This document shows, piece by piece, positions 23,852-35,449 of a DNA stretch of 64,000 nucleotides (its first letter is position 1; every line of letters begins with the position of its first letter). Source of the stretch: Meconema thalassinum (taxonomy: Eukaryota; Arthropoda; Insecta; Orthoptera; Tettigoniidae); assembly GCA_946902985.2 (NCBI GenBank), contig OX336388.2:225888467-225952466 (forward strand). Direction: 5' to 3'. The position numbers and the translations under genes were made by a program. The notes under the pieces were generated by a model. It did no database searches and was not told the DNA's origin. It was given only the letters and a program-made list of their open reading frames with translations.

Positions 23852-24456
23852 AAACTAAAGGAAGTAGGAGACTTCTGTTACTTAGGAAGCAAAATACCAG
23901 TGATGGACGAAGCAAAGAGGATATAAAAAGTAAGTTGGCTCAGGCAAGGAAAGCATTTCTACAGAAAAGGAATCTGTTGACATTGAATATAGATTTAGGT
24001 ATTAGGAAGACATTTTTGAAAGCCTTTGTCTGGAGCGTGGCGCTCTATGGAAGTGAAACTTAGACTATTGGTGCAGTAGAAAAGAGGAGAATTGAATCGT
24101 TTGAAATGAGGTGTTACAGGAGAATGATGAAGATCAGATGCGTAGATAGGGTTACAAACAAAGAGGTATTAAGACGAGTGGGAGAGGAGAGATGTTTCTG
24201 GCGAATGCTAATGAAGAGAAGAGATAGGTTGGTAGGACACATACTAAGACACCCAGGAATAGCAAGCTTAGTTATGGAAGGAAGGGTCGAGGACAAGAAC
24301 TGTAGGGGTAGAACAAGGTTAGAGTATGTTAAACATATTGTCTCAGATGTAGGTTGTGGTAGCTATGTAGAGATGAAACGATTAACTCAGGACAGGAAAG
24401 CATGGAGCGCTGCATCAAACCATTCAAAAGACTGAAGACTCAAACACCAATCTATG
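23852..24456 (+). mobile_element. LINE C fragment 1 (C-terminus of ORF2)
   Basis: Encodes the region after the RT palm of a LINE with many copies here: ETxTIGAVEKRRIESFEMRC, YRRMMKIRCVDRVTNKEVLR, RVGEERCFWRMLMKRRDRLV, GHILRHPGIASLVMEGRVED and RTRLEYVKHI. TAG replaces the Trp codon of the usual ETWT, and there is a frame change near 23920. It is 5'-truncated. The 3' end (GACTGAAGACTCAAACA) is shared with copies 4 and 5. Confidence 0.85.
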
Positions 24457-24474
24457 ATGATGATGATTGTAGTT

Positions 24475-24620
24475 TTACGTGACAGTTAATCTCGCGATTA
24501 TGAACCTCGGGACCTCCTTTTAACGTGGAATCCGAACCACAGGACATGGAATTTCACTTTGAAAATCTCACATGCATTGACCGGGATGCGAACCCAGTCC
24601 GCCGCGGTGAGAGACCAACC
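24475..24620 (-). mobile_element. SINE remnant, tRNA-like head
   Basis: On the minus strand ACTGGGTTCGCATCCCGGTC (B-box-like) leads into ATGTGAGATTTTC and later GGAGGTCCCGAGGTTC. The head resembles SINE 2 and the tail resembles the remnant at 14441-14700. Confidence 0.55.
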
Positions 24621-24627
24621 AACTACT

Positions 24628-24940
24628 GGGTGAGTTAGCCGTGGTCGTTACGGCATGACTGCTGGCAGTCGCTCTCATCCGGGAGGCGAGGAGGTTCGAA
24701 TTCCCTCGCCGGCAACCTTGAAGATGGACTTCTGTGGATTCCCATCTTCCTTCCAGGCAAATGCCGGGGTTGGTCCCTAACTATAGGCCACAGCCGCTAC
24801 CTTCCAACTCCTCGTCCTTACATTCCTCACCAACCGAACTTGTAGCTCACCCCATTGGTGTCCGCCTCGAAGCAGCTACAAAACTGGCGAGCCGAACATG
24901 TCCTCGGACACTCCCGGCACTAAAAGCCATACGCTAAAAA
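24628..24940 (+). mobile_element. SINE 1 copy 2
   Basis: Near full length, with B box GGTTCGAATTCC and tail TACGCTAAAAA. A TSD of at least 7 bp (aactact) lies at 24621-24627 and 24941-24947. The host on the right is a minus-strand LINE C piece. Confidence 0.85.
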
Positions 24941-25010
24941 AACTACTTTGTGTATCCTCTTTGCTTCGTCCATCACTGGATATTTTGCTTCCTAAGTAGT
25001 AAAATATTCC
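24941..25010 (-). mobile_element. LINE C fragment
   Basis: About 70 bp matching the segment around TTAGGAAGCAAAATATCCAG and GATGGACGAAGCAAAGAGGA in reverse. It is cut on the right by SINE 3. Confidence 0.7.
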
Positions 25011-25011
25011 T

Positions 25012-25503
25012 CTGGTGGCTCCGGTGTTGAGCTTTTATGCCCAAGATCGCGGGTTAAAACCCAGCAGAAGTCGTCGGAATTTTTAAGAGCGTTAAAATCC
25101 CTTGGTATGCCTTCCTTCGGAGGGGAAGTAAAGCCGACGGTTCCAAGTCATAGATTTATGGCATGTTAAATAACCTTCCAGTAATTAATTACACTTGCGG
25201 AAGCTAAAATTTGTAGGTTAGTTTGATAACACTATATTTGTTCCAACGTTCGCCGCCTGGTGCTGGCTGCGTTGGCATCTAGTAGCTATGCCCGCAGCTA
25301 GGTGTCGTGGACGGTTGCATTTCGTTGCAAAAGTAGAAACTACTTGAAAAATTGATCGTCTGCTCAGTTCTTCTACGTGAATCACACACTAATACAGCCA
25401 TTATAATTAACACCGGTTATCAGACAGATTGTACACACACCCAAAGTACACGGGGCTACATGACCGCGTTGTCACAGCCCCTGAACTAAGGAACCAACCA
25501 ACC
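25012..25503 (+). mobile_element. SINE 3 copy, near full length
   Basis: tRNA-like head with B box GGGTTAAAACCC, then TTCCTTCGGAGGGGAAGTAA, GTCATAGATTTATGGCATG, CAACGTTCGCCGCC, AACACCGGTTATCAGACAG and a short AACC repeat at the 3' end. This layout defines SINE 3, which occurs about ten times in the window. Confidence 0.85.
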
Positions 25504-25532
25504 ATGTATTTGAAAGAGGCTGATTCTGTCTG

Positions 25533-26072
25533 CGTATTTGAGTCTTCAGTCTTCTGTTTTCATGTAGCCCTCCATGCCTCCCTGTCCTGAGCTAATCGTT
25601 TCATCTCAAGACCTTACATCCGAGGCAATCTGTTAAACAAGTTTTAACCTTGCTCTACCACTACAGTTCTTGCTCTCAACCCTTCCTTCCATAACTTAGT
25701 TTGCTATTCCTGGGTGTCTTAGTATGTGTCCTACCAACCTATCTCTTCTCGTCTTCAGCAGTCTCCAGAAGCATCTCTCCTCCCCCACTCGTCTTAATAC
25801 CTCTTCATTTGTGACTCTATCTACCCATCTGATCTTCATCAAAAGGCTTTCAAATATGATTTTCAAATACCTAAATCTAAATGATGCCAACAGATTTCTT
25901 TTCTGTAGAAAGACTTTCCTTACCTGAGCCAACCTATTTTTTATATCCTCTTTGCTTCGTCCATCACAGGTTATTTTGGTCCCTAAGAGCAGAAGTCTCC
26001 TACTCCCTTTAGTTTTTCACCAGCCAATTTGATGTCCATAGAGGTTTGTGATTTCTTTCGGCTGCATTTAAA
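25533..26072 (-). mobile_element. LINE C fragment 2 with internal deletion
   Basis: Reads in reverse through the same C-terminal coding region (RVGEERCFWRLL, GHILRHPGIAN). About 130 bp between the FLKAF-equivalent and MKIRWVDRV-equivalent segments are missing at about 25843. Confidence 0.8.
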
Positions 26073-26146
26073 TATTTTTTTTCTTCTTCTTCTTCTTTTC
26101 TTTCTTCAATTTCCTTTGTTTCCAAATTTCCTTCATCCTTCTAGAA

Positions 26147-26723
26147 CAGGGTTTCCCAAAATGTTTCTGACCATCGCCCACTTTCGAGATCTATAATATT
26201 TTTTCGCCCACCTCATTTCAAAAAACGCAAAAATATTAAAATTACTAACACATACATTCAAATACCTAGATATAAGTTGTGAAATGTGTATTTTTACGGA
26301 CAATTTTCTCTTAATAGGTACATCATGTTTATTTAGATATAGCCTAATGATGTACATTAAAAATGTTCAAGTAATAGTTCTAAAAGAGGAATAACAATCA
26401 ATGAAATGAATTATAGAAATATATAAAATTAAAACTACATGAAATTAATTAAACAACATGAATACCAATGTCTAATTAATGTAATTTGATAAACTGCTGT
26501 AGTTGTAAATAGATTAAAAAGGAAACATAATTCGATATAATTAAATGACGTGTTTGCATTTTTATTTTATTCCTTGTTTTATAGGCAAATATTTCTCGGT
26601 CATATTGTATATTTAAGGAACTGAATTATTTGCCCTCCATTTTTTTTCAAATCGCCCATCGAATTCACATTCTGTCAGTTTCGCCCACTGGCGTGCAAAA
26701 ATCGCCCAGTTTGGGAATCTCTG
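26147..26723. mobile_element. Non-autonomous hAT-type MITE
   Basis: The terminal inverted repeats begin CAGGGTTTCCCAAA on the left and CAGAGATTCCCAAA on the right (reverse complement), a typical hAT form. The flanks are TTCTAGAA (26139-26146) and TTCTAGGG (26724-26731), an 8-bp TSD with two changes that fits the hAT preference for TCTAGA-like sites. CGCCCA occurs twice near the left end and three times near the right end. The 577-bp interior is AT-rich and noncoding. Confidence 0.85.
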
Positions 26724-26767
26724 TTCTAGGGTGTCGATCTTTCTCCTCGTGAGTCCACTTTCTGCGA

Positions 26768-26806
26768 GTTGTTTGTTTGTTTGTTTGTTTGTGTCTTTGT
26801 TCCTTA

Positions 26807-26837
<31 letters not shown>

Positions 26838-26856
26838 TTTCTTTCTTTCTTTCTTG
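26768..26856. repeat. (TTTG)n and (TTTC)n microsatellite
   Basis: GTTT units are followed by a long CTTT array. Confidence 0.9.
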
Positions 26857-26996
26857 AAATTCTGCCCTTTGAACAGCTTCTCTGAAGAGTGATCTGCTTG
26901 CTATTGTGTCTGTCTGAATTCTGGCATTTGTCAATTTGAATGAACCGTGTGGGTTTGGATTTGTAACTAGTCAGTAAGTTGAAGATCTGTTTAGTT

Positions 26997-27324
26997 TTTT
27001 TTAGCGTATGGCTTTTATGCCGGGAGTGTCTGAGGACATGTTTGGCTCGCCAGTTTTGTAGCTGCTTCGAGACGGACACCCAATGGGTGAGCTACAAGTA
27101 CCGTTGGGGAGGGAAGGAGGGAAGTTGGAATGTAAGGACTCAGGAGTTGGAAGATAGCGTCTGTGGCCTATAGTTAGGGACCAACCCCGGCATTTGCCTG
27201 GAAGGAAGATGGGAAACCACAGAAGACCATCTTCAAGGTTGCCGGCGGGGTGATTCGAACCTCCTCGCCTCCCGGATGTGAGCGACTGCCATCAGTCATG
27301 CCGTAACCACCACGGCTAACTCAC
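26997..27324 (-). mobile_element. SINE 1 copy 3
   Basis: Full-length reverse copy, with the T-rich 3' end on the left and the tRNA-like head on the right (B box GGTTCGAATCA on the minus strand). An 11-bp TSD (tctgtttagtt) lies at 26986-26996 and 27325-27335. Confidence 0.9.
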
Positions 27325-27335
27325 TCTGTTTAGTT

Positions 27336-27725
27336 AGTCTATTAGTTTCCATTCTATAAATGTGCCTGAAAAACTGTAATATTCTCTTTCTCATTACATC
27401 AGTTAATTTTTCACATTTCAAATATAACTCTCTATTTGGTCGTAACCTATATTCTGCGTTAATGTTATTTCTTATTTTTGTTTGACATTTATTAATTTTC
27501 ATCATGAATTCTTTACTTAAGACGGTGTCCATGCCATTTAAAAACTCATTCAAATTCTCTGATGTGTCTGCTAAGATAACGATGTCATCAGCAAATCTCA
27601 GAATTGAAATTATTTCTCCTTTAATTTGTTCTTTAATTTCCTTTATTCCTTATTCAATATACACATTGAAAAGTATGGGTGATAGGTTTGTTTCTATGAT
27701 GTTTCTAAGAAAGAGGGGGTTATAA
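27336..27725 (-). mobile_element. LINE fragment (RT palm), related to LINE C and D
   Basis: On the minus strand it reads RFADDIVILADTSENLNEFL, NGMDTVLSKEFMMKINKCQT, then a jump to RKRILQFFRHIYRMETNRLT. FADD is the RT active site. The joined segments suggest an internal deletion or a chimera. Confidence 0.75.
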
Positions 27726-28474
27726 CTGAATGTTTTCAGACTGAGTAGTAATGGGAGAAAACCCTTCGACCTTTATTTGATAACATAATCAATTGGACAG
27801 AACGCGGTATCTTTTACGGGACACTGCTTGCGATAAGAGTTGTGACAATATTATAAATTGGAGCATTCAAAGAGTATTTATTTAGTTAGACAAATGACCA
27901 TGCCCCTTAATGAACAGTCCACCACCAAGCAGAGAGTTTCTGAATACACACAGAGTAATTATCGAGAAATTCAGCCAGGCTTTATTCTATAATGTGATTA
28001 AGTTAAATGTACTCTAACACAATTGGCATGCTGTCTGCCGGAGCCAGCTTCTGACTTTAGAACGACCATTGATTGTTGGTCACGATCAAAGCAAAGAAAA
28101 CAAGCAAGCCATGGTTAGGTTAGTGTTTTCGCTGGCGTCTCGCTAGAATGCGCTTGTGTAGTAGCGCGCGGAGCGTGGACTTCATAGGATAAAGGGACTG
28201 TGAGACGGAAAGGATTTAGTTCAGGCATTATTGCAGTTCCACGTGACAGAAGGAGAGACCGAGGGACTCTAAAGACAAGGCACATAAAGGGAGAGAGAGG
28301 TGGTGATTGTTTATAGCCATGAGTCAAATCTTGAAAATCTACACCAAGAGACATTATGATTGACATTTTGGATGTGGTGAATATTATGGGTTGAAAGGGG
28401 TGAAATATGGGAATTGAAGGATTCCTAACGGAGCGTGTGTCTCTTAAACGACATAGGCGAGAAGTTTGAAACTC
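27726..28474. other. No gene recognised
   Basis: A 136-residue minus frame at 28115-28525 has no recognisable domain, and its right end overlaps the family G repeat. Confidence 0.45.
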
Positions 28475-29450
28475 AGAGGAAAACAAGAAGTTCTGTGACG
28501 AACTTTTCTTAAAATTAAGTTTCATGCCAATGATTAATCTACAGTATATGAACCTATCTAGAATAATGACGAAATTAAGTTGGTAATATCGAAATGTTTA
28601 ATTTGTTAGAAATATACAGGGTATAATGTAGCCTAATAGATCACTACAGTTGGCAGCCCTGGTGACTGAATATATTCTTAGTTCCATCTCTTAAGGTACA
28701 GAATACAGAATGGGCGTTACATGCAGTTAGACATTGAATCTATCAGCACGCGTAAAAGCATGTCGGCAACAATGTCATGCATGTGCTGGTCAGAAATAAT
28801 CTGAAATATTATGATATCTTGTTGTGCCAATTTTGGATGAAATCCATTTGATAGAAGAGAAGTTACATGTATTTTAATATTGGACATATCAGCAGGCATA
28901 GAATCATGTTGGCAGCACTGACTTATATGTATTACTCCAAATTAATCTAAAATGTCAGGTACTATACGTGTGCATAGTTATAACTTCCGGCTTGCATACT
29001 TTCTGATATATTGGTATTTGGATACAAAATAGAGAGAGCAATTATTAACAGTTGGCAGCCCTGGTGGCTCTTAAGAATATGCTCTGTCGTATATGTATAT
29101 GTACACATATTATTTACAAAATTTTGTTGAAATCCAATTGATAGTGTAGAAGTTATATGCATTTAAAAATTGGACCTATCAGAAGGCTTAAAATTATTTT
29201 GGCAACACTGTCATATATGGTCTCCTGAAAATTAAACTGAAATAGTATTATCTACATGTGTGCCAATTTTGGACCAGCTCCCATGCGTACCTTCCAAGAT
29301 ATCCAACATGGAGCTCAAATTTCAATTTCGGTTTTTCAGCAGTTGGTAGCATTGACGTCATTTTAAAATATGGGCTTGAGATATTCAGGTATAGATCTAT
29401 ACTCATACCAAATTTGGATTCGATTTCTGAAGCTGTTTAGGAGTTGATAG

Positions 29451-29482
<32 letters not shown>

Positions 29483-29583
29483 GCCAGACGGACAGACAGA
29501 CGTACAGACAGACATTTGCCCGGATCGATCTCATAAGTCTACTTTTTCCTCATTTTTGCAAAATGTGAAAAGTAGGCTAATAA
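28475..29583 (+). repeat. Family G element, copy 1
   Basis: Starts with a small hairpin (AGTTC...GAACT at 28489-28504) and ends with a longer one (29535-29579, AGTCTACTTTTTCC opposite GTGAAAAGTAGGCT). Inside are diverged tandem units marked by ACAGTTGGCAGCCCTGG (28643 and 29050), then CA-rich and CAGA-rich sequence near the right end. No coding frame. The class is unknown. Confidence 0.7.
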
Positions 29584-30709
29584 GTAAATAGGTGTTGGAC
29601 CGAATTTTCATAAATCCAATTTAAGGGACACATGAGGAGGGGTGAAATTCTTGAAAAAAGCGAAAGAAAGCTTCCTGACTGACCGACTGACTCACTCATC
29701 ATCGCCCAGCTAAAACTATTGAAGTTAGAAACATGACATTTTGGGGATATGTTCGTTGTACGTCGAAAGCGTCCACTAAGGAAGGATTTTTGGCTATTCA
29801 GGTTCTAAAGGGGGTTAAACCTGCATTTCATTGAATAACAATATCTCACGAGTGGTTTCGTTGCAATTTACTTGTGATTTACTTAAAGAAGAACAATTTA
29901 CAGGGATTCAAAACAAAGTGCCATTGTACAGGGGATCGCAGTAATATTTATTCCAATATTTGCAGCCTCCGTGGCTTAGGCGGCAGCACGCCGGCCTCTC
30001 ACCGCTGGGTCCGTGGTTCAAATCCCGGTCACTCCATGTGAGATTTGTGCTGGACAAAGCGGAAGCATACAGGTTTTTCTCCGGGTACTCCGGTTTTCCC
30101 TGTCAACATTTCATTCCAGCAACACTCTCCACTATCATTTCATTTCATCTGTCATTCATTTTATCATTGCCTCAGGGGAGTGCGACAGGCTTCGGCAGCC
30201 GGCACAGTTCATATCCTCACCGCTAGATGGGGGCTTCATTCATTCCATTCCCTGACCCGGTCGGAGACTGGAAGCAGGCTGTGGATTTTCATTTATTCCA
30301 ATAGTTAGTTTTGTCCACTGTTTCAAAGTCAGGGAAAATCTCTGTATATTCATTTGGACTTACGATTTCATCTATTCTTTCAAATTATTTTCTATTTAGT
30401 AAGAAATTCTGTGGAAAACATACAGTATTCTACACTTGCTATGGTTGGAGGTGCAGTTCTTATATTACGCACTGAGTCCATCTGATGCCAGTCTAATTAC
30501 TGCCACATTTTCAGGAATGGTAATATTTGACAACCAATGATACACAACAGAGCAATCAAAATTTTCTTTGATATATTTGAAAACCAAATTATTATTTCCT
30601 ATTCCAAATTAAATGATAAATAAGTAATAACATTCATAATTGTGACGTTGCTAAGTGTACTCTTTACAACTACAATATTCGCGGGCGAAGCCGCGACGGG
30701 CAATGCTGG
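29584..30709 (+). mobile_element. Helitron-like element A
   Basis: The 3' end has a GC-rich hairpin (CGCGG 30680-30684, loop GCGAAG, CCGCG 30691-30695) followed ten bases later by CTGG (30706-30709), matching the Helitron rule of hairpin plus CTRR. The interior carries GACTGACCGACTGACTCACTC and ACATGACATTTTGGGG, sequence common in insect Helitrons. The 5' end was not fixed. A SINE 2 copy is inserted in it. Confidence 0.65.
29959..30290 (+). mobile_element. SINE 2 copy 1
   Basis: tRNA-like head with A box TGGCTTAGGCGGCAG and B box GGTTCAAATCCCGG, then CCGGGTACTCCGGTTTTCCC and CTGACCCGGTCGGAGACTGG. A 13-bp TSD (atttattccaata) lies at 29946-29958 and 30291-30303. A second copy is at 59550-59890. 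Confidence 0.9.
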
Positions 30710-30720
30710 TCTCTACTTAG

Positions 30721-33700
30721 TCTATATATATAAAAACCAATTTAACGTGATAGTTTGTCTGTGGGTATGTCTGTATGTCTCCTATGCGTTCATATACCAT
30801 TCGTCCGATTGCGATGAAACTTGGGTGAGATGTTGAGTACACTCCAAGGAAGGTTTCTGACTTAGTAAATCCATTTTACAATAGGTAGCGCACGCGTTGA
30901 TTCAACAAATGAGCGACGATGCGCGAAGCATTTCAACAAAGTCCCGTATGTGTTCATATACCATTCGTCCGATAGCGATGAAACTTGGGTAAGATGTTGT
31001 GTACACTTACGTGAAGGTTTCAAAATTAGTGAATACATTTCACAGTAGATAGCGCACAAGTAGATTCAACAAATGAGCGACGACACGCAATGCGTTTCAA
31101 CAAAGTCCCGTATGCATTCATATACCATTCGTCCGATAGCTATGAGACTTGCGTAAAATGTTGTGTACACTGCAGGGAAATTTTCTGGCTTAGTACATCC
31201 ACTTTACAATAGGCAGCGCACGAGTAGATTCAACAAATGAGCTACGACGCGCGAAGCATTTCAACAAAGTCACGTTTGCGTTCATATACCATTCGTCCGA
31301 TAGCGATGAAACTAGGCTGAGATTTTGTGTGCACTCCAGGGAAGGTTTCTAGCTTAGTAAATCCCTTTAAAAATAGGTAGAGCACGAGTAGAATCAACAA
31401 ATGAGCAACGGCGCGCGAAGCGTTTCAACAAAGTGCCATATAATTTCATATACCATTCATCCGATAGCGATGAAACTTGGGTGAGATGTTGTGTACACTC
31501 CAGGGAAGGTTTCTGGCTTAGTACATACGTTTTACAATAGGTATCGCACCAGTAGATTCAACAAATGAGCGATGACACGCGAAGCGTTTCAACAAAGTCC
31601 CGTATAAAGTCATATACCAGTCGTCTGATAGTGATAAATGTTTGGTGAATTGTTGTGTACACTCCAGGAAAGGTTTCTGGCTAAGTAAATCCATTTTACA
31701 ATACAAAGCGCACGTTTATATTCAACAAATGAGTGAGTACGCGCGAAGCGTTTCGACAACGTCCCGTATACGTTCACATACCATTCATCCGATTGCGATG
31801 AAACTTGGGTGAGATGTTGTGTACACTCCAGGGAAGGTTTCTGGCTGAGTACATCCATATTACAATATGTAGCGCAAGAGTAGAATCAACAAATGAGCGA
31901 CGACACGCGAAGCGTTTCAACCAAGTCCCGTATGCATTCATGTACCATTCGTCCGTAGCTATGAAACTTGGGTGAGATGTTGTGTACACGTCATGGAAAA
32001 TTTCTGGCTTAGTAAATCCACTATACAATATGCAGCGCACAAGTTGATTCAACAAATGAGGGACGACGCGCGAAGCGTTTCAGCAAAGTCCCGTATAAGG
32101 TCATATACCATTCTGCCGTTAGCGGTGAAACTTGGGTGAAATATGGTGGACACTCCAAGGAAAGTTTCTGGCTTAGTAAATACATTTCACAGTAGGTAGC
32201 ACACGAGTATATTCGACAAATGAACGACGACATGCGGAGCGTTTCAATACAGTCCCCTATGTCTTCATATCCCATTAGTCCGATAGCGATGAAACTTGGT
32301 GAGATGTTGTGGACACTTACGTGACGGTTTCTAACTTAGTAAATACATTTTTCAGTAGGTAGCGCACGAGTAGATTCAACAAATGAGTGACGGAGCGCGA
32401 ATCGTTTAAACAAAATCAGGTATTAGTTCATATACTATTCATCCGATTGCGATGAAACATTGATCAGTTATTGTGTACCCGCCAGGGAAGGGGACTAAGT
32501 AAAACCATTTCACAATAAGTAGCGCAAGAGTAGATGCAACAAATGGGTGACGACGCGCGAAGCGTTTCAACAAAATCCCCTATTGCATTCATATAACATT
32601 CTTCGATTGCGATGAAACCTTGATGAGTTATTGTGTACACGCCAGGGAAGGGCTTCGACTTAGTAATACATTTCTCAATAGGTAGCGCACGAGCAGATTC
32701 AACAAATAAGTGACAGCGCACGAATCGTTTAAACAAAACCCCGTATACGTGCATATACAATTCATCCGATTGCGATGAATCATTGATGAGTTATTGTGTA
32801 CACGCCAGGGAAGGGTTTCGACTTAGTAAATCCATTTCACAACTGGTAGCGTACGAGTAGATTCAACAAATGAGTGACAGCGATGAAACTTTTGAAAGTA
32901 GTTGTGCACGCTTCCACGAATGGTTCTAAATTAGAAAATCCATTTTACGATAGCTTAGAGGCAGTTAACATGTTTTGTATCCAAAAGCACTTCAAGAAAC
33001 AGAATTTCAACGCCAACACTTTCTTTGATTGGCATTGCAACGCATGCCGGGTACAGCTTGTAGGCTATAAAACAAAGTCCCCGATTCTTGGATGCCACGG
33101 GTAATCTCGAGAACCACTGAATGGATTTTGATGTGGTTTTCACCATTTTTTAAATATATCTCGAGGAAGGTTTCGGTAGAAAATAATTCATTTGTGATCA
33201 AAGGAAGCCGAGCAGTAACGATTTCTGTGAAATGTCGAAAAAAGCCTGGCATCCGTGCGCTTTTTAAGCTTAGGCTGGGCAAACCATTAAAAATATCAAT
33301 TCAGTATACTACGAGTGTGAGAATTGTTCAGCATTAAAAGTTCTACAAAACGTGCGGGAGAGCATATCTCTATCTTCGATACATCGCCCACTATAAGTGT
33401 TTTTACGTTTTCATTTCTTCCAACTATCTCCATTCAATTACTGAAGCGACAGTTTACGAGCAAGCTAGGGGCAAGCCCATCACCCCAGATAGAGCCAGCA
33501 GCAAACTGTCGAGTCGTGTTCAGTTAAGACTTCAGAGAAGAGTGGTTGTGTTTGGAGTTTCCCTGTAAGTGCAACTCGGCTTTTCATCATTTCACCTGTG
33601 AACTTTTCGTTTCGCAAAATACACAGTCAAGTTAAGATTGGACGGAAGGGGGATTTGTATTTCATGCACCTCGCCATTCTTAAATTATGTCTGACAAGAA

Positions 33701-33876
33701 TTCGTTGCACTCGCATCTCCATGATAATATAATTAATAGTCCATTCAGTGATTTTAACCCATCGTGCCGTGACGTAAAACAGATATAGGTCGTAGTTCAT
33801 TGACATCGAAAAAATAAGCGCCTATCACGTAATGCATTCATAACTGTTCCCGGGTGAAGCCGGGGCGGCTTGCTAG
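30721..33876 (+). mobile_element. Helitron-like element B, non-autonomous
   Basis: The left end is TCTATATATATAAAAACC. The right end has the hairpin CCCGG (33849-33853), loop GTGAAG, CCGGG (33860-33864), then CTAG (33873-33876) followed by T, the canonical Helitron terminus. No Rep/helicase frame exists, so it would depend on an autonomous relative. About 2.1 kb of the interior is a tandem array. Confidence 0.8.
30785..32890 (+). repeat. About 13 units of a 160-166-bp tandem repeat
   Basis: The phrase CATATACCATTCGTCCGAT and variants recur near 30791, 30957, 31121, 31281, 31447, 31611, 31771, 31931, 32101, 32265, 32431, 32590 and 32752. Each is followed by GATGAAACTTGGGTGAGATG and GATTCAACAAATGAGCGACG-like blocks. 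Short frames on both strands come from this periodicity. Confidence 0.92.
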
Positions 33877-33878
33877 TA

Positions 33879-34182
33879 CTGCTCGAGTCTAAGCTGCGTG
33901 AACCTGAGAGGAATGTGCATCGCGGACTATCAGTAGTGGTGTTGGCGAGTGATGAGGTTTCTCGGTCCGTGCATAGTACAGAACCAAATACATTGGTCGG
34001 TGACTCACACAGTCATTCCTAACACCACAGTGGTTTGAGCAACGGCTGGTTGTTAGCAGTATTGGAATATAAAGGAATACCAGATATCACGGCGGGCTGT
34101 TGACAGATCCTTCTCTTCACGCCCGACCCTTCCCTGCTCTTTCTCCTCACTCCGCAAGTTCATAGAGCTTGGACTCGAGCAG
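33879..34182. mobile_element. TA-flanked MITE with 26-bp TIRs
   Basis: CTGCTCGAGTCTAAGCTGCG on the left pairs with the reverse complement CTGCTCGAGTCCAAGCTCTA on the right, and TA lies on both sides (33877-33878, 34183-34184). This fits a Tc1/mariner-type MITE. It is noncoding and starts within two bases of the Helitron B terminus. Confidence 0.75.
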
Positions 34183-34184
34183 TA

Positions 34185-34724
34185 TACATATAAATCTTAA
34201 TCTCATGTAATTTATTTCAGTTTTTTTCATTTATTCCAGTTAGAATAAAGTCTTGACTGACTGAAAGCTAAAATATTAACTAAAGAAATCAGGCTCGAAT
34301 TGTATAGGCCTACAATCCCCAAGCAAATCTAAAATCACTCGTACGTATCACAACAAAGGCACCAAATAGCAGTATCTCCCTAAACTGCTACAAATAATTG
34401 TAACTAGCAAAGCAGTAGTTGTGGGGAAGAAATAAATACGGTATATTTTAGAATTTATCAGTGCAATCTTTTTTGCCTGTTTTGCGTCTCTTGTTGATAG
34501 TGCATGATAGCGCACACGGCCATACATTGGGCCGGCTCGCGATAACACAGGCTCCAATGAGATAAGCGCCTGTTATCAGAGCTGCTTTATTGGCTAGATT
34601 GTTCCACAACATCGTCCATTTTCTTCATACTGCAGCATTTACACGTGGAAATACAACTCCAATAGTATTCGTATTGTGCAGCACTTTCGTTGAATAGTGG
34701 AACTCATCTATCAAGCCCCCCAGG
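34185..34724. other. No gene recognised
   Basis: Only short frames; nothing recognised. Confidence 0.5.
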
Positions 34725-35440
34725 GGCTCACATATAGTGGGACGTGGGTTGGCGACCACGGAACCCCAGCTGAGTCCGGCATTGCTTCCACTTTCTTGTG
34801 CGTGGCTCCTCTCCGTCTTCTTTCCTGTCGACCTCACTTGGTCAACTCTTGTTCTCTTCCGACCCCGACGGTATTAGGGCATCCGAGGCCTAGGGAGTCT
34901 CTTCCTTTCCCTCCTTAATTGGCCCTTGGCTCATCTTTTCTGATACCCTCCTTCTGCGAGGGGTCAGTCTTATTTTGCTTTTCCTGTTATCTCCTGCCTT
35001 GTGCCCTCAAGGAGGTAGGGTGTATGTAGCCCCACCACTTCTGGTGCACCCTGGATATTGCTACACCCTCAGGAGCTCACGGTTGGTGAGTTTGGGAGTT
35101 GGCGACCCCAAGGGATTCCTGAGCTGGGTCCGGTTTTCCCCCTTTTATCCATTCCCTGTGGGGCGGACCCTCTCCTCTCTAACTTTCCTATCTGCCTTTC
35201 ATGGCTCTCCTTCCTTCCATGTCCCTCAACCCACATTCTTCGAGGGTTGAGGGCATTTCTTTTCCTCCTTTCCTTTATTTGCCTTATTCTCCTTCTGTTT
35301 TCCATTTCTTCTTTTAGTATATACGTTAGTAGTTAGTTTTAGTTATAGTTTACATTTCAATCATCTTCACGATCACCCAACCCATTAGGGGCCGATAACC
35401 TAGATGTTAGGCCCCTTAAAACAACAATTATCATCATCAT
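34725..35440 (+). mobile_element. LINE I 3' end, 5'-truncated copy
   Basis: A pyrimidine-rich noncoding segment ends in the stem-loop AGGGGCC...GGCCCCTT and an ATC repeat. The second half (34960-35440) matches 38340-38835 closely. It looks like a LINE 3' untranslated region. Confidence 0.7.
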
Positions 35441-35449
35441 GACCTATCA

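Noticed and set aside
28115..28525. 136-residue minus-strand frame
   Set aside because: No domain, no support from composition, and its right end overlaps the family G repeat.
30862..32760. Several similar 62-98-residue minus-strand frames
   Set aside because: They are the same frame of the 165-bp tandem repeat and differ only by repeat divergence.
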